This document shows positions 46,990-55,759 of a DNA stretch of 64,000 bases, piece by piece. The first letter of the stretch is position 1, and each line of letters begins with the position of its first letter. A program made the position numbers and the translations under genes. The notes beneath the pieces are model-generated. The model did no database searches, was not told the origin of the DNA, and was given only the letters and a program-made list of their open reading frames with translations. The stretch is taken from contig BOKS01000014.1 in the NCBI GenBank assembly GCA_016861105.1, positions 80,718 to 144,717 on the forward strand, given 5' to 3'. The stretch is from Betaproteobacteria bacterium. GTDB taxonomy: Bacteria; Pseudomonadota; Gammaproteobacteria; Burkholderiales; Casimicrobiaceae.

Positions 46990-48318
46990 ATGACACTGTC
47001 GATCGTTCTGCAGTTCGCCGTCGTGCTGGCGGCGATCTGGATGGGCGCGCGCTTCTCCGGCGTGGGCCTCGGCCTGTGGGGCGCCGTCGGGCTCCTCGTC
47101 CTCATCGTCGTCTTCAACGTCAACCCCACGTCGCCGCCGGTCGACGTCATGCTGATCATCCTCGCGGTGATCATGGCGGCGTCCGTGATGGACGCCGCGG
47201 GCGGCATCGACTTCCTCGTGCGCGTCGCCGAACGGATCATCCGCGCGAACCCGAAGTACGTGACGATCGTCGCGCCGCTCACCACGTGGACGTTCACGTT
47301 CTTCGCGGGGACCGGCCACATCGTCTACCCGCTGCTGCCGGTGATCTACGAGACCGCGCACCAGAGCGGCATCCGGCCCGAGCGCCCGATGGCGGTCGCG
47401 ACGATCGCCTCGCAGCAGGCGATCACGGCGAGCCCGGTGGCCGCCGCCACCGCCGCGATGATCGGCCTGTTCAGCGAAAAGGGCCTGTCGCAGTGGGGCC
47501 TGCCGGAGATCCTGATGGTCTGCGTCCCGGCGACGCTCGCCGGCGTGATCGTCGCCGCGATCGTGTCGATGTTCATCGGCAAGGACCTGAAGGACGATCC
47601 CGAGTACCAGGCGCGGCTCGCGGCCGGGAAGATCCCCGCCCCGAAGACCGCCGAGCAGGAGCGGGCGCCGCTCAAGCCGACGGCGAAGCTCTCCGCGTTC
47701 CTGTTCCTCGCGGGCGTGATCACCGTCGTGGTGCTCGGCTTCTTCCCGGCGCTGCGGACGCTCCCCGGCGCGAAGGCGGCCGTGTCGATGCCGATCGTCA
47801 TCGAGGTGACGATGATGTCCGTGGCCGCGGTCATGCTGCTGCTGACCCGCACGCCGGTGGACGAGGTGACGAAGACGCCGACGCTGCGCGCCGGCGTCGT
47901 CGCGGTGATCGGCATCTTCGGCCTGGCGTGGCTCGGCGACAGCTTCATCGCCGCGCACCGGGACGTGATCGTGCCGGCGATCGGCGACTGGGCGAAGGCC
48001 GCGCCGTGGACGTTCGCGTTCGGCCTGTTCTTCGCGTCGGTGCTCCTCTACAGCCAGGCCGCGACCACGCGCGCGCTGATGCCGCTCGGCCTCGCGCTCG
48101 GCATCCCGCCGCAGTTCCTGATCGCGATGTTCCCGTCGGTCAACGGCTACTTCTTCATCCCGACCTACGGCTCGCTGATCGCGGCGATCAACTTCGACCT
48201 GTCGGGGACGACGCGGATCGGCCGCTACGTGCTCAACCACTCGTTCATGATCCCGGGCCTGGTCGCCACGTCGGTGGCGGTGATCGTCGGCCTGCTGCTC
48301 GCCGGGCTGATGTTCTGA
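46990..48318 (+). CDS. Dcu-family anaerobic C4-dicarboxylate carrier
   Basis: This 442-residue inner-membrane protein has 10 or more hydrophobic segments. It shows the Dcu pattern: QFAVVLAAIWMGARFSGVGLGLWGAVGLLVLI, NPTSPPVDVMLIILAVIMAASVMDAAGGIDFLV, ANPKYVTIVAPLTTWTFTFFAGTGHIVYPLLPVIYE and IASQQAITASPVAAATAAM. DcuA/DcuB exchange aspartate, fumarate or malate against succinate during fumarate respiration. Which of the two it resembles more is not clear to me. Position after aspA matches the aspA-dcuA pairing known in enterobacteria. Confidence 0.93.
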   Translation: MTLSIVLQFAVVLAAIWMGARFSGVGLGLWGAVGLLVLIVVFNVNPTSPPVDVMLIILAVIMAASVMDAAGGIDFLVRVAERIIRANPKYVTIVAPLTTWTFTFFAGTGHIVYPLLPVIYETAHQSGIRPERPMAVATIASQQAITASPVAAATAAMIGLFSEKGLSQWGLPEILMVCVPATLAGVIVAAIVSMFIGKDLKDDPEYQARLAAGKIPAPKTAEQERAPLKPTAKLSAFLFLAGVITVVVLGFFPALRTLPGAKAAVSMPIVIEVTMMSVAAVMLLLTRTPVDEVTKTPTLRAGVVAVIGIFGLAWLGDSFIAAHRDVIVPAIGDWAKAAPWTFAFGLFFASVLLYSQAATTRALMPLGLALGIPPQFLIAMFPSVNGYFFIPTYGSLIAAINFDLSGTTRIGRYVLNHSFMIPGLVATSVAVIVGLLLAGLMF

Positions 48319-48357
48319 GGTCGCGATCCGGGCGACGCATGGCGCCCGGCGGACGAC

Positions 48358-49046
48358 GTGCAGCGCCGGCGCGCGGCCGCGGCGCAGTGGCGGGACGCGC
48401 CGCCGCGGGCGCTGACCGGCGCGCTGGCGGACGTCGCGCGCTCCGGCGCAGTACGGCTCGGCCACCGCGACGACGCGGCGCCGTTCTCGCTCGTGACCCG
48501 GGCCGGGGTGCCGGCCGGTTACTCGATCGACCTGTGCCGCGCCGTGGTCGCCGCCATCCGCGAGGCCATCGGCGGCCAGGCCGTCTCCGTCGAGTTCGTC
48601 CGTGTCGGCGCGGCGCCGCAGACCCCCTGGAGCGGATCGCGGCCGGCGACGTCGACCTCGAGTGCGGCTCGACCTCGATCACGCCGCAGCGCAGCAGGCG
48701 GGTGGCGTTCTCACCGGCGACCTTCATGGCCGGCACCAGGCTCGCCGTCGCAGGCGACGACATCCTCCTGCTGGGCCAGATGCTGCAGGCCGGGCGGCGG
48801 GACGACTTCGCGATCGTCGGCGAGCCGCTGTCGTACGACCGCTACGCGCTCGCCTTCCGCAGGGGCGACGCCGCGTTCGGCGCGGTCGTCGACGCGGCGC
48901 TGCGCGACCTCGCGGCGTCAGGCGAGCTGCGGCGGACCTACAACAAGTGGTTCGTGCGCACGCTGCCCACCGGCGTGCGGCTCGGCTGGCCGATGGGCCC
49001 CGAACTCAGGCGCGCGTTCGAACTGCTCGGACAGCCGCCCGCGTGA
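48358..49046 (+). pseudogene. Decayed GltI-like amino-acid ABC receptor gene
   Basis: The first part, in one frame, has SGAVRLGHRDDAAPFSLV and GYSIDLCRAVVAAIREAIGG, the start of a family 3 solute-binding domain. Near 48610-48625 the homology shifts frame to PLERIAAGDVDLECGSTSITP, and continues as RRTYNKWFVRTLPTGVRLGWPM at the end. A stretch of roughly 55-60 residues is missing between GTRLAVAGDD and ILLLGQML, compared with GltI from memory. No signal peptide remains. It lies next to aspartate and fumarate genes, so it may once have been an aspartate/glutamate receptor; no permease or ATPase genes follow. Confidence 0.75.
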
Positions 49047-49063
49047 GGCGCGTGGGCGCGACG

Positions 49064-49091
49064 TTGCCACCGCGAACCGCAGGAGTATGAT
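49064..49091 (+). promoter_or_regulatory. Probable sigma-70 promoter of the NhaD-type antiporter gene
   Basis: TTGCCA (49064-49069) and TATGAT (49086-49091) are separated by 16 bases and lie 74 bp before the ATG. The AT-rich -10 stands out in GC-rich DNA. Confidence 0.45.
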
Positions 49092-49164
49092 CGGCGCGCC
49101 GCGCGGCCCGTCCGCGCGGCCGCCGCGTCCGGGGAGAGGCGCGGACGCAACGCAAGAGCGCCCG

Positions 49165-50583
49165 ATGCGCCGATCTGTTGTCCTCGCGCTGGCCGCTGCC
49201 GGCGCCGCCGTCGCCATCGCCGTGCCCGCGCACGCCGCCGGCGGCATCGACGGCGCCGCGCTCGGCCCCGCGTGGGCGATCCCGTTCGCCGGGATGCTGC
49301 TGTCGATCGCGCTGTTCCCGCTGTTCGCCGCCGAGGCGTGGGCGCGGCACTTCGAGAGGATCGCGCTCGGCTGGGCGCTCGCCTTCCTCGTGCCCGGCGC
49401 GGTCCTGCTCGGCCCGGGCCCGACCGCGCACGCGCTGGCGCACACGGCCCTGCTCGAGTACCTGCCGTTCATCATCCTGCTGTTCGCGCTGTTCGTCGTC
49501 GCGGGCGGCATCCTCATCGTCGGGAACCTGATCGGCACGCCGGGCACCAACACCGCCCTGCTCGCGTTCGGCGCGGTCAACGCGAGCTTCCTCGGCACCA
49601 CGGGCGCGTCGATGATGCTGATCCGCCCGATGATCCGGGCGAACGCGGACCGGCGCCGCAACGTGCACGTCTTCGTCTTCTTCATCTTCCTCGTCTCCAA
49701 CATCGGCGGCTCGCTGACGCCGCTCGGCGACCCGCCGCTGTTCCTCGGCTTCCTCAAGGGCGTCGACTTCCTCTGGACGATGGAGCACATGCTGCCGGCG
49801 ACGATCGTCTCCGGCGCCTACCTGCTCGCGATCTTCTGGCTCGTCGACCGCTACATGTGGTCGAAGGAGCCGCACCCGCCGATGACGAGCGCGGTGCCGC
49901 GCCAGATCCGCATCGAGGGCGGCCAGAACCTCATCTACCTCGCCGGCATCGTCGGCGCGGTGCTGGCGAGCGGCGTGTGGCGAACCGACATCGCGTTTCC
50001 CGTGGCCGAGGGAATCGCGCTGCCGTTCAACGGCATCACGCGCGACGCGGTGCTGGTCGGCATCGCGCTGCTGTCGCTCCGCACGACGCCGCGACGCGTC
50101 CGCATCGAGAACGCGTTCTCGTGGCTGCCGATCCGGGAGGTCGCCGTGCTGTTCGCCGCGATCTTCGTGACGATCATCCCGGTGCTCGCGATGCTGCAGG
50201 CGGGCCGCGACGGGCTGTTCGCGCCGCTGCTCGACCTGGTCACGCAGCCCGACGGCGCTCCCCGCAACTGGGCCTACTTCTGGCTGACCGGGTCGCTGTC
50301 GTCGTACCTCGACAACGCGCCGACCTATCTCGTGTTCTTCAACCTCGCCGGCGGCGACGCGCAGGTGCTGATGGGCCCGCTCGCGCCGACGCTGATGGCG
50401 ATCTCCGCGGGTGCGGTGTTCATGGGCGCGAACAGCTACATTGGCAACGCGCCCAACTTCATGGTGAAGGCGATCTGCGAGGAGCGCGGCATCCGCATGC
50501 CGTCGTTCTTCGGCTACCAGTGGTGGTGCTTCCTGCTGCTGTTTCCGCTGTTCGTGCTCCTCACGTTCCTGTTCTTCCTCTGA
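49165..50583 (+). CDS. NhaD-type sodium:proton antiporter (ion transporter superfamily)
   Basis: This 472-residue membrane protein has an N-terminal cleavable-looking segment (VVLALAAAGAAVAIAVPAHAAGG) followed by about 12 hydrophobic segments. Conserved blocks are LFALFVVAGGILIVGNLIGTPGTNTALLAFGA, LVSNIGGSLTPLGDPPLFLGFLKGV, SLSSYLDNAPTYLVFFNLAGG and GANSYIGNAPNFMVKAICEERGI. These match the NhaD/CitM-like group (UIT1 type) annotated as sodium:proton antiporters; a citrate or carboxylate carrier is the alternative. It would complement the sodium-pumping NQR encoded nearby. Confidence 0.85.
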   Translation: MRRSVVLALAAAGAAVAIAVPAHAAGGIDGAALGPAWAIPFAGMLLSIALFPLFAAEAWARHFERIALGWALAFLVPGAVLLGPGPTAHALAHTALLEYLPFIILLFALFVVAGGILIVGNLIGTPGTNTALLAFGAVNASFLGTTGASMMLIRPMIRANADRRRNVHVFVFFIFLVSNIGGSLTPLGDPPLFLGFLKGVDFLWTMEHMLPATIVSGAYLLAIFWLVDRYMWSKEPHPPMTSAVPRQIRIEGGQNLIYLAGIVGAVLASGVWRTDIAFPVAEGIALPFNGITRDAVLVGIALLSLRTTPRRVRIENAFSWLPIREVAVLFAAIFVTIIPVLAMLQAGRDGLFAPLLDLVTQPDGAPRNWAYFWLTGSLSSYLDNAPTYLVFFNLAGGDAQVLMGPLAPTLMAISAGAVFMGANSYIGNAPNFMVKAICEERGIRMPSFFGYQWWCFLLLFPLFVLLTFLFFL

Positions 50584-50619
50584 CGCCGCGGGTTTTTCGC
50601 GCGACCGGCGGTACGTCGG

Positions 50620-50674
50620 TCGATCTGCGTCAAATCCGAATCGGCATTCCGGGGGCCACCTTGCGCGCCGTCAA
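50620..50674. promoter_or_regulatory. Two imperfect FNR-like boxes in the gap before the DASS carrier genes
   Basis: TCGATCTGCGTCAA (50620-50633) and TTGCGCGCCGTCAA (50661-50674) each deviate at one base from the palindromic pattern. They fall in the 390-bp gap between the antiporter stop (50583) and the next start (50974). The rest of the gap has no supportable gene, so if used they would drive a transcript with a long leader. Confidence 0.3.
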
Positions 50675-50973
50675 TCCGGCGGGAGAGCCGCGGCAGAAAA
50701 TGCGTACGTGACGCCCACGAGGCGTGACGCAGTAGCGCAGGATCGCGATGTTGCACCCGTTCCGCGGGGCGCGCGCCGCGTGGTGTGCGGTCGTCCGCAG
50801 CCCTGCCATGCTCCGCCGGCACCCGCCGGCCCGCCGCCGGTCCCCCAGCGGCACGGGAGCCAAGCAACCCGAGATCCGGCCCCGGTTTCCCGTAGTGCAG
50901 CCGGTCGTTCGATCGTCGCGCGCCGTCACGAGCCGCGCGCGCCGCGCGCCGCCGGCACATCCTGGAGGTCTCG

Positions 50974-52506
50974 ATGGGCATTCCCACCACCCCTGAACGC
51001 GTTCCCCTCGCGCCCGCGGCGCCGGCCGTGCAGGCCGCGGCCCTTCCTCCCGGCAAGCTGTGGCGCGCGCTGGTGCCGGTCGCCGTCGCGATCGTCCTGG
51101 CGCTGATGCCGCCGCCCGACGGGCTCGCACAGCACGCCTGGTACTTCTTCGCGATCTTCGCCGGCGTCATCGTCGGGCTCATGCTGGAGCCGCTTCCGGG
51201 CGGCGCGATCGGCCTGATCGGGGTCGCCACGGTCGCCGTGCTCGCCCCTTGGGTCCTCTACTCGCCGGCCGACCTCGCGAAGCCCGGCTTCAAGTCCGCG
51301 AACGCCGCGCTCACCTGGGCGCTGTCGGGCTTCTCGAACAGCACGGTGTGGCTGATCTTCGGCGCGTTCATGTTCGCGCTGGGCTACGAGAAGACCGGGC
51401 TGGGCCGGCGCATCGCGCTCGCGCTCGTCGAGAAGATGGGGCGGCGCACGCTGACGCTGGGCTATGCGGTGACCGTCGCCGACACCGTGCTTGCGCCGTT
51501 CACGCCGTCGAACACGGCGCGCTCGGGCGGCACGATCTACCCGGTGATCCGCAACCTGCCGGCGCTCTACGACAGCAAGCCGAACGACCCTTCGGCGCGC
51601 CGCATCGGCGGCTACGTCATGTGGGTCGCGATCGCCACGACCTGCATCACGAGCTCGATGTTCCTGACCGCGCTGGCCCCGAACCTGCTCGCCGTCGAGC
51701 TGGTCAACAAGACCGCCAAGGTGAGCTTCAGCTGGATGGAGTGGTTCGTCGCGTTCGCGCCCGTCGGCATCCTGATGCTGGTCGCGATCCCGCTGGTGAC
51801 CTACTGGCTCTATCCGCCGGAAGTGAAGGAAGGCAGCGAGGTGCCGGCGTGGGCGAAGCAGGAGCTGGCGAAGATGGGGAAGCTCACGTCGCGCGAGATG
51901 GAGCTCGGCGTGCTCGTGCTGCTCGCCCTCGGGCTGTGGATCTTCGGCGGCGACGTGATCAACGCGACGACCGTGGCGCTGGTGGTCATCGGCCTCATGC
52001 TCGTGATGAACGTCGTCAGCTGGGACGACATCGTGAAGAACTCGGCCGCGTGGAACACGCTGGCCTGGTTCGCGACGCTGGTCGCGCTGGCGGACGGCCT
52101 CAACCGGGTCGGCTTCGTCAAGTGGTTCGCCGACAGCATCGCGTCGCACATGGCCGGCTTCGCGCCGTTCACGGTGATGGTCGCGCTCGTGATCGTGTTC
52201 TTCGTCACGCACTACCTGTTCGCGAGCATCACGGCGCACGTCACCGCGCTGCTGCCGGTGATGCTGGCGGTCGGCTCGACGATCCCGGGCATGGACATGC
52301 CGCAGTTCGCGCTGCTGCTGTGCCTGACGCTCGGCATCATGGGCGTGCTGACGCCGTACGCGACGGGCCCGAGCCCGGTGTACTACGGCTCCGGCTACCT
52401 GCCGGCGAAGGACTACTGGAAGCTCGGCGCGGTCTTCGGCTTCATCTTCATCGCGCTGTTCCTCGTGGTCACGCTGCCGTGGATGGCGATCGTCGGTGGC
52501 CGGTGA
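50974..52506 (+). CDS. DASS-family (CitT/TtdT-like) dicarboxylate carrier
   Basis: This 510-residue carrier has about 12 hydrophobic segments. Motifs include AWYFFAIFAGVIVGLMLEPLPGGAIGLIGVATVAVLAPWVLY, FSNSTVWLIFGAFMFALGYEKTGLGRRIALALVEKMG, LAPFTPSNTARSGGTIYPVIRNL and GVLTPYATGPSPVYYGSGYLPAKDYWKLG. These match the CitT/TtdT/SodiT branch, which exchanges citrate, tartrate or 2-oxoglutarate with succinate or other dicarboxylates. The ATG at 50974 has GGAGG about 6 bases upstream. It overlaps the next carrier gene by 11 bp. Confidence 0.9.
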   Translation: MGIPTTPERVPLAPAAPAVQAAALPPGKLWRALVPVAVAIVLALMPPPDGLAQHAWYFFAIFAGVIVGLMLEPLPGGAIGLIGVATVAVLAPWVLYSPADLAKPGFKSANAALTWALSGFSNSTVWLIFGAFMFALGYEKTGLGRRIALALVEKMGRRTLTLGYAVTVADTVLAPFTPSNTARSGGTIYPVIRNLPALYDSKPNDPSARRIGGYVMWVAIATTCITSSMFLTALAPNLLAVELVNKTAKVSFSWMEWFVAFAPVGILMLVAIPLVTYWLYPPEVKEGSEVPAWAKQELAKMGKLTSREMELGVLVLLALGLWIFGGDVINATTVALVVIGLMLVMNVVSWDDIVKNSAAWNTLAWFATLVALADGLNRVGFVKWFADSIASHMAGFAPFTVMVALVIVFFVTHYLFASITAHVTALLPVMLAVGSTIPGMDMPQFALLLCLTLGIMGVLTPYATGPSPVYYGSGYLPAKDYWKLGAVFGFIFIALFLVVTLPWMAIVGGR

Positions 52507-54076
52507 CGTCCTGACCGCCGGCACGCCGGCCCCGCCGGCGGTGCCCGGGGACCTCGCGACGCGCGTGCGCCGGTTCGGCTTCTGGGCGGGGCCGGCGCTC
52601 GCGCTCGCGCTCTACCTGTGGCTGCCCGCAGCCGCCGAGCCGGGGCCCGGCGCGCTCACGCCCGCAGGCAAGGCCACGCTCGCGATGATGGCGTGGATGG
52701 CGACGTGGTGGATGACCGAGGCGGTCCCGATCGAGGGCACCTCGCTGCTGCCGGTGGTGGCGTTCCCGCTCGCCGGCGTGATGCCGCTGGGCACGACGAC
52801 GGCGGCCTACGGCTCCGACGTCGTGTTCCTGTTCCTCGGCGGCTTCGTGCTGGCCGCCGCCATCCAGAAGCACGGGCTCGACCGGCGCATCGCCTTCGCC
52901 ACGCTGCGCGTCGTCGGCGCGCGTCCGGGCGCGATCGTCGCCGGCGTGATGGGGGCGACGGCGTTCATCAGCATGTGGGTCTCCAACACCGCGACGGCCG
53001 CGATGATGGTGCCGATCGCGCTGTCGGTGATCAGCGTGTCGCTCGAGCGCCGCACGGGGCGCACGCTCGCGCAGCACGGCGGCATCCCGCAGGACGACAC
53101 CGACACGCGCAACTTCGCGCTGGCGACGCTGCTCGGCGTCGCCTACGCGGCGTCGATCGGCGGCCTCGGCACGATCGTGGGCTCGCCGCCCAACGGCATC
53201 CTGGTCCGCTATCTGGAGACCAGGGGCGTGACGGTCGGCTTCCTCGACTGGATGGCGATCGGCGTGCCGGCGGCGCTCGCGTTCCTGCCGGTGGCCTGGT
53301 TCATCAACGCGAAGCTGCTCTTCCCCACGCGCATCCGCGAGATCGAGGGCGGACGCGAGTACGTGGCGGGCGAGTGGCACAGGCTCGGCCGTCCCGGGCG
53401 CGGCGAGATGGTCACGTTGGCCGTCTTCGCCGTCACGGTTGCGCTGTGGGTGTTCCGCCCGCTGCTCGCGGGCCTGGAGATCGCGGGCCTGAAGCCGTTC
53501 GCGAAGCTCTCGGACGCGGGCGTGGCGATGGCCGCCGCGCTGTCGCTGTTCATGATCCCGGTCGACCGCGCGCGCGGCGAGATGGCGATGGACTGGGAGA
53601 GCGCGGTCCGGCTGCCGTGGGGCGTGCTGATCCTGTTCGGCGGCGGCCTCGCGCTCGCGGGCGCGGCCGAGACGAACGGCGTGGCGCAGTACATCGGCCA
53701 CCTCGCATCGGGCCTGTCGGCGTGGCCGGCGTGGGCCGCGCTGCTCGCGATGATCGCCCTCATGGTCTTCATGTCGGAGGTGACGTCGAACACCGCGCAG
53801 GTGGCGACGATGGTGCCGATCCTCGCGGCGCTCGCCCCCGTGCTGGGCCTGCCCCCGGCGATGCTGCTCGTCCCGGCGACGATCGGCGCGAGCTGCGCGT
53901 TCATGATGCCGGTCGGCACGCCCCCGAACGCGATCGTGTTCGGCACCGGGCTGGTCCGCATGCCGCAGATGCTGCGCGCGGGACTGTGGCTCAACGTCGC
54001 CGGCATCCTGATCATCTTCGCGCTGTCGTGGTGGGGGCTGCCGCACGTCCTCGCGCTGCTCCGCCCGATGCCGTAG
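52496..54076 (+). CDS. SLC13/DASS sodium:dicarboxylate symporter (VcINDY-like)
   Basis: This 526-residue protein carries the two SNT signature motifs of the INDY family (MWVSNTATAAMMVPIA and SEVTSNTAQVATMVPILA). It also has MMAWMATWWMTEAVPIEGTSLLPVVAFPL and FLFLGGFVLAAAIQKHGLDRRIAF. Symport with Na+ is expected, and would use the gradient made by NQR. It starts at GTG within the preceding gene, so translation is probably coupled. It is the second DASS carrier in tandem, of a different branch from the first. Confidence 0.92.
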   Translation: MAGDVLTAGTPAPPAVPGDLATRVRRFGFWAGPALALALYLWLPAAAEPGPGALTPAGKATLAMMAWMATWWMTEAVPIEGTSLLPVVAFPLAGVMPLGTTTAAYGSDVVFLFLGGFVLAAAIQKHGLDRRIAFATLRVVGARPGAIVAGVMGATAFISMWVSNTATAAMMVPIALSVISVSLERRTGRTLAQHGGIPQDDTDTRNFALATLLGVAYAASIGGLGTIVGSPPNGILVRYLETRGVTVGFLDWMAIGVPAALAFLPVAWFINAKLLFPTRIREIEGGREYVAGEWHRLGRPGRGEMVTLAVFAVTVALWVFRPLLAGLEIAGLKPFAKLSDAGVAMAAALSLFMIPVDRARGEMAMDWESAVRLPWGVLILFGGGLALAGAAETNGVAQYIGHLASGLSAWPAWAALLAMIALMVFMSEVTSNTAQVATMVPILAALAPVLGLPPAMLLVPATIGASCAFMMPVGTPPNAIVFGTGLVRMPQMLRAGLWLNVAGILIIFALSWWGLPHVLALLRPMP

Positions 54077-54123
54077 GGCCGCGGCCGTGCGATGATCGCC
54101 GTCCGTCCCACCGGGAGACCGCG

Positions 54124-54309
54124 ATGCCGTTCATCCACGTCCGCCTGTTCGAAGGTCGCACGCCCGAGAAGAAGGCCGAGCTCGGCGAGGCGCTGACGCG
54201 CGAGACCGTCCGCGTGCTCGGCTGCGCGCCCGAGTCCGTCGACGTCGTGTTCGACGACGTGAAGCGGCACGACTGGATGACGGCCGGGAAGTCGCATGCG
54301 GCGAAGTAG
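54124..54309 (+). CDS. 4-oxalocrotonate tautomerase-family protein
   Basis: This 61-residue protein keeps the catalytic Pro immediately after the initiator Met (MPFIHVRLFEGRTPEKKAELGEALTRETVRVLG) and ends HDWMTAGKSHAAK. Members isomerise or dehalogenate small unsaturated acids as trimers or hexamers. The substrate is not predictable. GGGAGACCGCG precedes the ATG. It overlaps the following gene by 14 bp. Confidence 0.87.
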   Translation: MPFIHVRLFEGRTPEKKAELGEALTRETVRVLGCAPESVDVVFDDVKRHDWMTAGKSHAAK

Positions 54310-54802
54310 CCGCGGCGCCTGCGCGCTGGCTGCCCTCGCGTTCGCCTGCGCGGCGACGGCGCAGACGATCTATCGCTGCGACGACGGCCGCGGCGGGGTG
54401 CTCTACGCCGACACGCCGTGCGCCGGCGGCGCCGCCGTCGAGGTCGTCGCCGGCAAGGCCGACCCGGCGGCCATCGACCGGCTGCGGCGCGAGCAGCGCG
54501 CCTTCGACGAGCGGCAGGCGGCGCGCGAGGCGCGCGCGCAGGCCGAGGTGCAGGCGCTGCGCGAGGAGCGCGCTCGCCGCGAGCGACAGCGCGAGGCCGA
54601 CGCGCAGGCCGCCGAGCGCGCCGCCGCAGCCGTCGCGTATCCGGGCTACGCGTGGGGCGGCTACTGGCCCTGGCCGCCGGTGGCGCCGCGACCGCCGCGG
54701 CCCGACCCGCCCGCGCCACCGGCGTCGTCGTACGTGCCCGCGACGCCTGCGCAGGGCGCGCTGCCCCGGCCGCCCGTGGCGAGCGGTCCGCGGCCGCGCT
54801 GA
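54296..54802 (+). CDS. DUF4124-type secreted protein
   Basis: This 168-residue product has a Sec signal (ACALAALAFACAATAQ) followed by the DUF4124 pattern TIYRCDDGRGGVLYADTPCAGG, with two cysteines. An alanine/arginine/glutamate-rich coiled-coil stretch (about 65-110) and a proline-rich C-terminus come next. It is periplasmic or envelope-associated, with no known function. The ATG lies within the tautomerase gene. Confidence 0.75.
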   Translation: MRRSSRGACALAALAFACAATAQTIYRCDDGRGGVLYADTPCAGGAAVEVVAGKADPAAIDRLRREQRAFDERQAAREARAQAEVQALREERARRERQREADAQAAERAAAAVAYPGYAWGGYWPWPPVAPRPPRPDPPAPPASSYVPATPAQGALPRPPVASGPRPR

Positions 54803-54814
54803 CCGGCCGCGGCG

Positions 54815-55759
54815 TCAGCGGCCGCGGCGCCGCGACGCGGTGCCGCGCTGCGCCGGGGCGGCGTCCGGACACTCGCGCACGCGCTCGCGCAGCAGCGCCG
54901 CGAGGCGCTGCACGCCCGGACCGGCGCTCTCCCGGTCGGCGAACACGAGATACAGCTCGGCGTAGCGCTCGCCGCCCTCGGCGAGCGGAAGCGGCTGCAG
55001 CGTGCCGTCCGCGAGCTCGCGGCGGATGCGCTCGTCCGGATACCAGCCGTAGCCGTGGCCGAGGCTCGCCGCGAGCACGGAGGTCGCGACGTGGCTGACG
55101 GTCCACCGCTGCGGCGCGTCCAGCGACAGGCGCGTCGCGCGCCGGGTGTCGGATTCGCGGACGACGAGCTGGCGGTGGCCGCGCAGGTCGCGCAGCGTGA
55201 GCGGCCGCCGCAGCGCGTGCAGCGGATGCGCAGGATGGGCCGCGAGCGTGAGCCGCAGGCGGACGAGGGGCTCGCCGACGAACCCCGGCGGCACCATCCC
55301 GGTGACCGCGAGGTCGGCGCTGCGCGTCGTCAGCGCCTCCGCCGTGCCGGCGAGCACCGACTCGACGAGCTCGATGCGCGTGTGCGGGCTCTCGCGGCCG
55401 AAGCGGTCGAGGCACTCGAGCATCAGCGGCGTCGGGAAGATGATCTCCGCGGCGACGCGGATCTCGGCCTCCCAGCCTGCCGACATCGACGAGGCGGCCC
55501 GCTCGACGCCACCGGCCTCCTCGAGCAGCCAGCGTGCGCGCTGCACCAGCTGGCGGCCGGCCGCCGTCGGCACCGCGCGGCGGCCGCTGCGCTGGAACAC
55601 GTTCACGCCGAGCAGCGTTTCGATGCGCTGGACCGCGTACGACAGCGCCGACTGGCTCTTGTGCAGCGCGCGCGCTGCGGCCTCGAAGCTTCCGGCGTCG
55701 ACGATGGCCACGAGCGCCTGCCACTGGTCGAGGGTGATGCGGGGGGCGCCGGCAGCCAT
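54815..55759 (-). CDS. LysR-family transcriptional regulator
   Basis: This 314-residue regulator has the winged HTH LDQWQALVAIVDAGSFEAAARALHKSQSALSYAVQRIETLLGVNVFQRSGRR and a ligand-binding domain with hinge and effector region (RVAAEIIFPTPLMLECLDRF ... TLAAHPAHPLHAL). The ATG at 55759 (MAAGAPRITLDQW) is preferred over the TTG at 55792 used by the track. It is divergent from an azoR-like gene across about 100 bp of AT-rich DNA, the typical arrangement in which a LysR protein controls the divergent gene. Confidence 0.92.
   Translation of the reverse strand: MAAGAPRITLDQWQALVAIVDAGSFEAAARALHKSQSALSYAVQRIETLLGVNVFQRSGRRAVPTAAGRQLVQRARWLLEEAGGVERAASSMSAGWEAEIRVAAEIIFPTPLMLECLDRFGRESPHTRIELVESVLAGTAEALTTRSADLAVTGMVPPGFVGEPLVRLRLTLAAHPAHPLHALRRPLTLRDLRGHRQLVVRESDTRRATRLSLDAPQRWTVSHVATSVLAASLGHGYGWYPDERIRRELADGTLQPLPLAEGGERYAELYLVFADRESAGPGVQRLAALLRERVRECPDAAPAQRGTASRRRGR

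Noticed and set aside
48358-50583. 741-aa fused ORF spanning the receptor remnant and the NhaD-type antiporter
   Set aside because: The middle part is a frame-shifted readthrough of the receptor pseudogene. The antiporter has its own ATG and a promoter-like sequence at 49064-49091.
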